Positions 7,316 through 11,269 of a stretch of DNA of 11,269 bases are shown here, in pieces; the stretch's first letter is position 1, and the number at the start of each line of letters is the position of its first letter. This DNA is from Candidatus Sumerlaeota bacterium (GTDB lineage Bacteria; Sumerlaeota; Sumerlaeia; SLMS01): assembly GCA_020850785.1 (NCBI GenBank), contig JADZDZ010000291.1:1-11269 (forward strand), in the 5' to 3' direction. The notes beneath the pieces are model-generated. The model was not told the DNA's origin and did not search any database. It saw only the letters and a list, made by a program, of their open reading frames with translations. Made by a program: the position numbers and the translations under genes.

Positions 7316-9232
7316 ATGGCATCCTCTCCCAAGAAGAAAACCAAAACCACCGCCACAGCACCCGATGTCACGGAATCGCCCGCGCCTGACAAGGCGCCTG
7401 AATATCAGGTGCTGGCGCGAAAGTATCGCCCCGCCACTTTCAGCGCCGTTGTCGGTCAGGATATCGTCGTGCGCCAGCTTCAGGGCGACATCACGGATCG
7501 CCGCATCGGACACGCGTACTTGTTCACAGGCCCGCGTGGAGTCGGCAAAACATCCATGGCGCGAATTTTTGCGAAGGCGGTGAACTGCGCGGAGGGGCCA
7601 ACCCCCAATCCCTGCCTACGGTGCGCGCACTGCCTCGCGATTGCCTCCGATTCAGACCTCGACGTGGTTGAGGTGGACGCCGCCACGTACACGAAGAAGG
7701 AGGAAACGATCGAGCTTCTTGAGGGCCTTGATCGTGTCTCCTTCAGCGCGCGCTACAAGGTTTACATCATCGACGAAGTTCACATGTTCTCCAACCAGTC
7801 GTTCAACGTGCTGTTGAAGCGGTTGGAGGAGCCGCCGCCCGGTGTGATCTTCGTGCTTGCAACCACAAATCCCGAAAAACTTCCGGAGACCGTGATCTCG
7901 CGATGCCGGCGTTTGGAGTTTGATCGCATGGCCCCCACCGCCATCGTGGGCCGTCTGGCGGAAATTGCGGAGCGCGAATCCGTTTCCTTCAAGAGCGGCG
8001 AGCGCGAACAGATATTGGAGGCTATCGCACTCGCCAGCGAGGGCGGAATGCGCGACGCGCAGGTGGCGCTGGATCAAATGATCTCCCTCAGCGAGGGGGA
8101 AATCACGCTCGAAACCGCGCGGCAACTGCTCGGAACGGTGGAGACCGATCTGCTGCACGGGTTGCTGGATGCGATCATCGCGCGCAACACCGCCGCTGCG
8201 TTGCTGCTGGTGAATGAACTTGTCGAGAAGGGCCGCGACTTGCAGAAGTTCGCAAAGATGTTCACCACCTACCTGCGCGATGCGATGCTGCTGAAGGCGG
8301 GCGCGTCCCAGGATTTGTTGAAGGTGTCGCGTGCCGACGCAGCCCGCCTGCGCGACACCGTGCAGCAGCTTTCCATGCCGGCGTTGCTCAACGCGATGCA
8401 GCAGTTTCTTGAATTGGAGGAGCGCATGCGCGGCTCCGCGCCGCCGCGGTTCCTTCTGGAATTCGCCATCATCAAGCTGACCGCCATCCATCCACGCTTT
8501 GTTCTTGATGGGATCGATGCCGGCTCCGCGCCGCGCGGTTCCACGCCCCCCGCAGGGCCAAAGCCGCAGGCGACGGCGCCCGCTGTGCTTTCCTATCAGG
8601 AGGCTCCGAAGAAACCAGTCGGCGACACGCCGCGAATGGCGGCCTCGGCCGTTCCCCTCGCCGCCGCAGCGCCAAGATCGGCGCCGCTGATGCTGCGCCG
8701 ATCAAGTTCCGCGCAGCCCGCGTTCGAACCGGCGGAGATCGAAGTCGGTGATGAAGCGCCCGTCGAGGACAAGTTCGACGCGTTCCGCAATTGCATCAAC
8801 GAACGGTTGAAGCACCACCTTCGCGTGTTCAAGGACGCGCGCATTTCCTTGGAGGACGGTGAACTCCACGTCGTCCTGCGGGCGGGTGATGCGATCATTC
8901 GTCCGCAGTTGGACAAACCTGAAGTTTTGGGCGAGATTCGCCGCGCCGTCGTGGAGACGCTGGGGCGCGATTATCCCGTGCGCTTTTCCCTGGCGGAGCG
9001 GACCGCCACGATCATTGCCATGGACCAACCCGGCAACGACGAGACACACCATGTTTCCGAGCCCACGCCTGAAGAGTACGCTGTGCAGCAGGTCACCAAC
9101 CCTGCTCTGGCGAGAAAGCTGTCGTTTCAGCAGGCCCTCGACCGCTTCCCCGATTTTCGCGACGCCATCGACCTTGTACGAAAGCATTGCGACGCACTCC
9201 CCGTGCTCTTTAATGGCCAGCGAATAAACTGA
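7316..9232 (+). CDS. dnaX: DNA polymerase III subunit gamma/tau DnaX
   Basis: This is the ATPase core of the clamp loader that opens the beta clamp and loads it at primed sites; tau also links the polymerases. The 638 residues show the whole signature: LARKYRPATFSAVVGQ near the start, Walker A GPRGVGKTS (72-80), a four-Cys zinc module at 91, 100, 103 and 106 (the same 9-3-3 spacing as E. coli), Walker B-like DEVHMFSNQSFNVLLKRLEEPP region from 153, and SRC with the arginine finger at 195-197. After about residue 400 comes an Ala/Pro-rich linker, then a compact C-terminal domain (about 485-570) and a short tail. I see no poly-A slippery sequence at the linker, so a frameshifted gamma form is not indicated. 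No clear Shine-Dalgarno precedes the ATG. The ybaB gene follows after 22 bases, the classic dnaX-ybaB-recR order. Confidence 0.97.
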   Translation: MASSPKKKTKTTATAPDVTESPAPDKAPEYQVLARKYRPATFSAVVGQDIVVRQLQGDITDRRIGHAYLFTGPRGVGKTSMARIFAKAVNCAEGPTPNPCLRCAHCLAIASDSDLDVVEVDAATYTKKEETIELLEGLDRVSFSARYKVYIIDEVHMFSNQSFNVLLKRLEEPPPGVIFVLATTNPEKLPETVISRCRRLEFDRMAPTAIVGRLAEIAERESVSFKSGEREQILEAIALASEGGMRDAQVALDQMISLSEGEITLETARQLLGTVETDLLHGLLDAIIARNTAAALLLVNELVEKGRDLQKFAKMFTTYLRDAMLLKAGASQDLLKVSRADAARLRDTVQQLSMPALLNAMQQFLELEERMRGSAPPRFLLEFAIIKLTAIHPRFVLDGIDAGSAPRGSTPPAGPKPQATAPAVLSYQEAPKKPVGDTPRMAASAVPLAAAAPRSAPLMLRRSSSAQPAFEPAEIEVGDEAPVEDKFDAFRNCINERLKHHLRVFKDARISLEDGELHVVLRAGDAIIRPQLDKPEVLGEIRRAVVETLGRDYPVRFSLAERTATIIAMDQPGNDETHHVSEPTPEEYAVQQVTNPALARKLSFQQALDRFPDFRDAIDLVRKHCDALPVLFNGQRIN

Positions 9233-9254
9233 CCAAGGAAAGAATTCCAACCGC

Positions 9255-9566
9255 ATGTTTGATCCAGCCACCATACAACGACTCCAGAAGGACCTGACGG
9301 TTCGCATGGAGAAGATGAAGAAGGATTTGGCCACCAAGACCGTGGAGGGTACCGCCGGCGGCGGGGCCGTTCGTGTTGTGTCCAATGGCAATTCCGAAAT
9401 CCTTGAGGTTCACATCAAGCCGGAAGCGATTGATCCCAACGATGCCGAAATGCTTCAGGACTTGGTGCTCGCGGCGACAAACAAGGCGCTGGAGGCCGCG
9501 AAGGACCTGAATGAACAGAGCGTGTCGGCCATCACCGGCGGCATCAAGATTCCAGGCTTGTTCTAG
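9255..9566 (+). CDS. ybaB: YbaB/EbfC family nucleoid-associated protein
   Basis: The 103-residue DNA-binding protein belongs to the YbaB/EbfC family, small dimers that bind DNA and affect nucleoid structure. The length is typical. The sequence shows the family pattern: an N-terminal amphipathic helix (RLQKDLTVRMEKMKKDL), a beta region GTAGGGAVRVVSNGN, EVHIKPEAIDPNDAEMLQDL, the ATNKALEAAKDL helix, and a C-terminal GGIKIPGLF. AAGGAA lies about 13 bases upstream. It sits between dnaX and recR, as in many bacteria. Confidence 0.96.
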   Translation: MFDPATIQRLQKDLTVRMEKMKKDLATKTVEGTAGGGAVRVVSNGNSEILEVHIKPEAIDPNDAEMLQDLVLAATNKALEAAKDLNEQSVSAITGGIKIPGLF

Positions 9567-9570
9567 GGGA

Positions 9571-9596
9571 GCGCTGCGGCGTGTAACGCGCAGCGC
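9571..9596. other. GC-rich hairpin in the ybaB-recR gap
   Basis: Arms GCGCTGCG (9571-9578) and CGCAGCGC (9589-9596) are perfect complements. Two more pairs (CG at 9580-9581 with CG at 9587-9588) form across a single bulged G, leaving a TGTAA loop. No T-run follows, so it is not a classical terminator. It starts five bases after the ybaB stop codon and ends about 30 bases before recR. It may stabilise or tune the transcript; a role is not shown. Confidence 0.6.
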
Positions 9597-9625
9597 ACAT
9601 TCCACCATCACCCCATCGCGCGCCC

Positions 9626-10228
9626 GTGCTGCTTCCTCCCGTCATTGAACATCTGATCGCGGAATTCGCACGCTTCCCCGGCGTGGGGCGGCGCAGTGCG
9701 GAACGGATGGCGTTCGACCTGCTTTCCGCCCCGCACCAGCGCGTCGCAGCCCTTCATGCCGCCATTGGTCAGGTTGAAAAGTCCGTCAGCGTTTGTGCAG
9801 AGTGCGGATATTTCGCCGTCGATGGCGCGTGCCTGATCTGCGCACAAAATCGCGATCGCGAAAGTTTGCTGGTGGTGGAACGCGCGCTGGATGTCACGGC
9901 CATCGAACGCGCCGGCGGCTATCGCGGCCTGTATCATGTGCTCGGCGGGCACCTGTCGCCCCTCAAGGGGATTTCGCCTTCTTCGCTGCGCATTGACGCG
10001 CTGTATCAGCGCCTCGATGCAGGCACTGTTCACGAACTCATCCTCGCAACATCCCCCAGCGTGGAGGGCGATGCCACCGCGCTGTATATCTCCCGCAATG
10101 TGGAACGCGAGAACCTGCGCATTACGCGCCTTGGCAGGGGAGTGCCGATGGGGGCATCGCTGGAATTCAGCGATGCGGGAACGCTTCGCATGGCGCTGGA
10201 GGGGCGGCGCGGCATGGATTCGCCATGA
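9626..10228 (+). CDS. recR: recombination mediator protein RecR
   Basis: RecR acts with RecO (and RecF) to load RecA on single-stranded DNA gaps. The 200-residue length matches the family (E. coli 201). Visible parts are the N-terminal helix-hairpin-helix region with FPGVGRRSAERMAF (17-30), a four-Cys zinc site at 57, 60, 69 and 72, and a Toprim domain starting LLVVE (Glu85) with YRGLYHVLGGHLSPL. The start is GTG at 9626; no in-frame alternative lies close upstream and the protein begins at the expected place, though no Shine-Dalgarno is evident. Its stop TGA overlaps the next ATG (ATGA at 10225-10228), suggesting translational coupling with the methyltransferase gene. Confidence 0.96.
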   Translation: MLLPPVIEHLIAEFARFPGVGRRSAERMAFDLLSAPHQRVAALHAAIGQVEKSVSVCAECGYFAVDGACLICAQNRDRESLLVVERALDVTAIERAGGYRGLYHVLGGHLSPLKGISPSSLRIDALYQRLDAGTVHELILATSPSVEGDATALYISRNVERENLRITRLGRGVPMGASLEFSDAGTLRMALEGRRGMDSP

Positions 10229-11028
10229 AGCGTGAATCGCCTGCGAACGTTTATGTTCCTTCCAGTGCGTTTGTAAAATCGATCCTCCCCACGGCGCGTA
10301 GGAAGGACGGCGTGGCACTGGCGGAGGGGGAACGCACGGCCATGCTGGCGTTGGAGGGTTCCTGGCGGCCCCGCGCGCTGATCCTTGAGACTTCCTTCGC
10401 CGCGAGCGACGCCGCGAAGCCCTTCCGCAGGCTGGCGGAAAAATCGCGCGTGGACGTCCACACTTTCAATCGCGCGGCCATGGAGAAGATTTCCTCCTGC
10501 GAAACCGCGCCGGAAGTCGCCGTGCTTGTCGCACCGCCCGCAGCAAAATTTGAGGATTCGCTCTCGCCTGCATCACGGCTTCTGGTGCTGGATCGCATTG
10601 GTGATCCGGGGAACGCGGGCACGCTCGTGCGCAGCGCCGCAGCATTTGGTTTCTCCACGGTGCTCACCACAGGTTCCGTTTCACTCATCAACGAAAAGTT
10701 TATTCGCTCAACTGCGGGAAATTGCTTCCTTCCTGGTGCGGTTGCGCAGGCGGGTGATTCGGGAACGCTGGCCGAATTCCTCCATGAGCATCACTTCACC
10801 ATGCTGGCGCTGATGCCGAGGGCGGAAAAGACGCTTGGGCAGATCAACATCCCTGCCTCCGGGCGTGTGGCGCTGGTGCTGGGAAATGAAACCGCCGGCG
10901 TGGATGCGAGCGCATGGCGCAGGGCCGCCGCCGTTCGCATTCCCATGCGGCCGGGCGTCGAATCATTGAACGTTGCCATGAGTGGAGCCATCGCGCTCTA
11001 CGAACTTTCACGCGCGGAATTGTCGTGA
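10225..11028 (+). CDS. SpoU/TrmH-family RNA 2'-O-methyltransferase
   Basis: This SAM-dependent enzyme would methylate ribose 2'-hydroxyls in rRNA or tRNA. The 267 residues have an N-terminal substrate-binding region (about 20-110, L30e-like in this family) and a C-terminal SPOUT knot. All three family motifs are present: motif 1 LDRIGDPGNAGTLVRSA (122-138, with Asn130 and Arg136), motif 2 VALVLGNETAGV (215-226, Glu222), and motif 3 IPMRPGVESLNVAMSGAIALYE (239-260, Asn249). It starts within the recR stop (ATGA), and its own stop overlaps the next start, indicating an operon. The target RNA position cannot be told from sequence, so no RlmB or TrmH label is given. Confidence 0.93.
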   Translation: MKRESPANVYVPSSAFVKSILPTARRKDGVALAEGERTAMLALEGSWRPRALILETSFAASDAAKPFRRLAEKSRVDVHTFNRAAMEKISSCETAPEVAVLVAPPAAKFEDSLSPASRLLVLDRIGDPGNAGTLVRSAAAFGFSTVLTTGSVSLINEKFIRSTAGNCFLPGAVAQAGDSGTLAEFLHEHHFTMLALMPRAEKTLGQINIPASGRVALVLGNETAGVDASAWRRAAAVRIPMRPGVESLNVAMSGAIALYELSRAELS

Positions 11029-11269
11029 ATCTTTACGACGCCGGCTATCTCGCCGCAGCCCCCTTTTTCCTGTCGGTCGCTTACTACAAGCGATGGAAGC
11101 ATGGAAAATATCGCCGCTCGTTGCCGGGAATGTTTGGCGCGAATCTGCCGAAACATCCGCTCGCGCCGCTGCAACATCGCGTGTGGATGCACTCTGTCAG
11201 TTTTGGCGAGACGATCGGCGCCGCCGCTGTCTACAAGTCCCTCAAGGCGCGCCACCCCGATTGGGAATA
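11025..11269 (+). CDS. kdtA: 3-deoxy-D-manno-octulosonic acid transferase KdtA/WaaA (N-terminal part only)
   Basis: This enzyme adds Kdo to lipid A precursor at the inner membrane, an early step in LPS assembly. Eighty-one codons are present before the window ends. A GTG start at 11025 overlaps the preceding TGA (GTGA). The N-terminus (NLYDAGYLAAAPFFLSVAYY) is the expected hydrophobic membrane anchor, and the glycosyltransferase N-domain is marked by RVWMHSVSFGET at 52-63, with Glu62 aligning with the catalytic base of the family (E. coli position about 60). This is the best sign that the host makes lipopolysaccharide. The identification rests on the N-terminal fragment only. Confidence 0.88.
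   Translation, partial: MNLYDAGYLAAAPFFLSVAYYKRWKHGKYRRSLPGMFGANLPKHPLAPLQHRVWMHSVSFGETIGAAAVYKSLKARHPDWE

Noticed and set aside
7652..8491. Minus-strand open frame of 279 codons inside dnaX
   Set aside because: It lies wholly opposite the conserved dnaX ATPase region, its translation shows no domain pattern, and it is rich in His, Gln and Arg as expected of a shadow.
8500..8800. Programmed frameshift site in dnaX giving a gamma form
   Set aside because: No poly-A or A-AAA-AAG-like slippery run is present in the linker region.

Overview
The window looks like chromosomal DNA from a GC-rich, diderm (LPS-type) bacterium. The evidence is a Kdo-transferase start at the right edge, a lipobox lipoprotein, a FecR-like envelope protein and a membrane Ser/Thr kinase carrying a sulfatase-modifying-factor (FGE/SUMF1) fold. 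This mix of Hanks-type kinases, FGE-fold sensors and caspase-fold proteins is typical of PVC-group bacteria and of candidate phyla with similar gene content, such as Sumerlaeota or Hydrogenedentes. The sequence alone does not fix the phylum. Shine-Dalgarno sequences are inconsistent: several genes have no convincing one.

Layout. (1) Positions 1-1738, minus strand: an ADP-ribose-pyrophosphatase-like Nudix hydrolase, then dnaN (DNA polymerase III beta clamp), which runs off the left edge. (2) 1739-1900: a divergent intergenic region with a weak promoter candidate and a possible short leader ORF. (3) 1901-7144, plus strand: three envelope or signalling genes. These are a transmembrane Ser/Thr kinase with an outside FGE-like domain, a lipoprotein with an Ig-like domain and a caspase fold lacking both catalytic residues, and a FecR-like secreted or membrane protein with an acidic, Thr-Pro-rich tail. 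A strong intrinsic terminator at 7167-7197 closes this block. (4) 7316-11269, plus strand: dnaX, ybaB, recR, a SpoU/TrmH-family RNA 2'-O-methyltransferase and the start of kdtA (waaA). This is a tightly packed housekeeping run in which the last three genes overlap at ATGA and GTGA junctions.

How the genes relate. dnaX-ybaB-recR is a widely conserved replication and recombination cluster. The part most likely to be undescribed is the 1901-7144 block. Its kinase has an intact cytoplasmic catalytic core, while the outside FGE domain has Ser and Asn where the two catalytic Cys should be. Its caspase-like partner has Asn at both the His and Cys positions. Two enzyme folds have therefore apparently been turned into binding or sensing modules within one probable operon, next to a FecR-like protein. 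I infer an envelope-sensing kinase system; no direct function can be read from the sequence.
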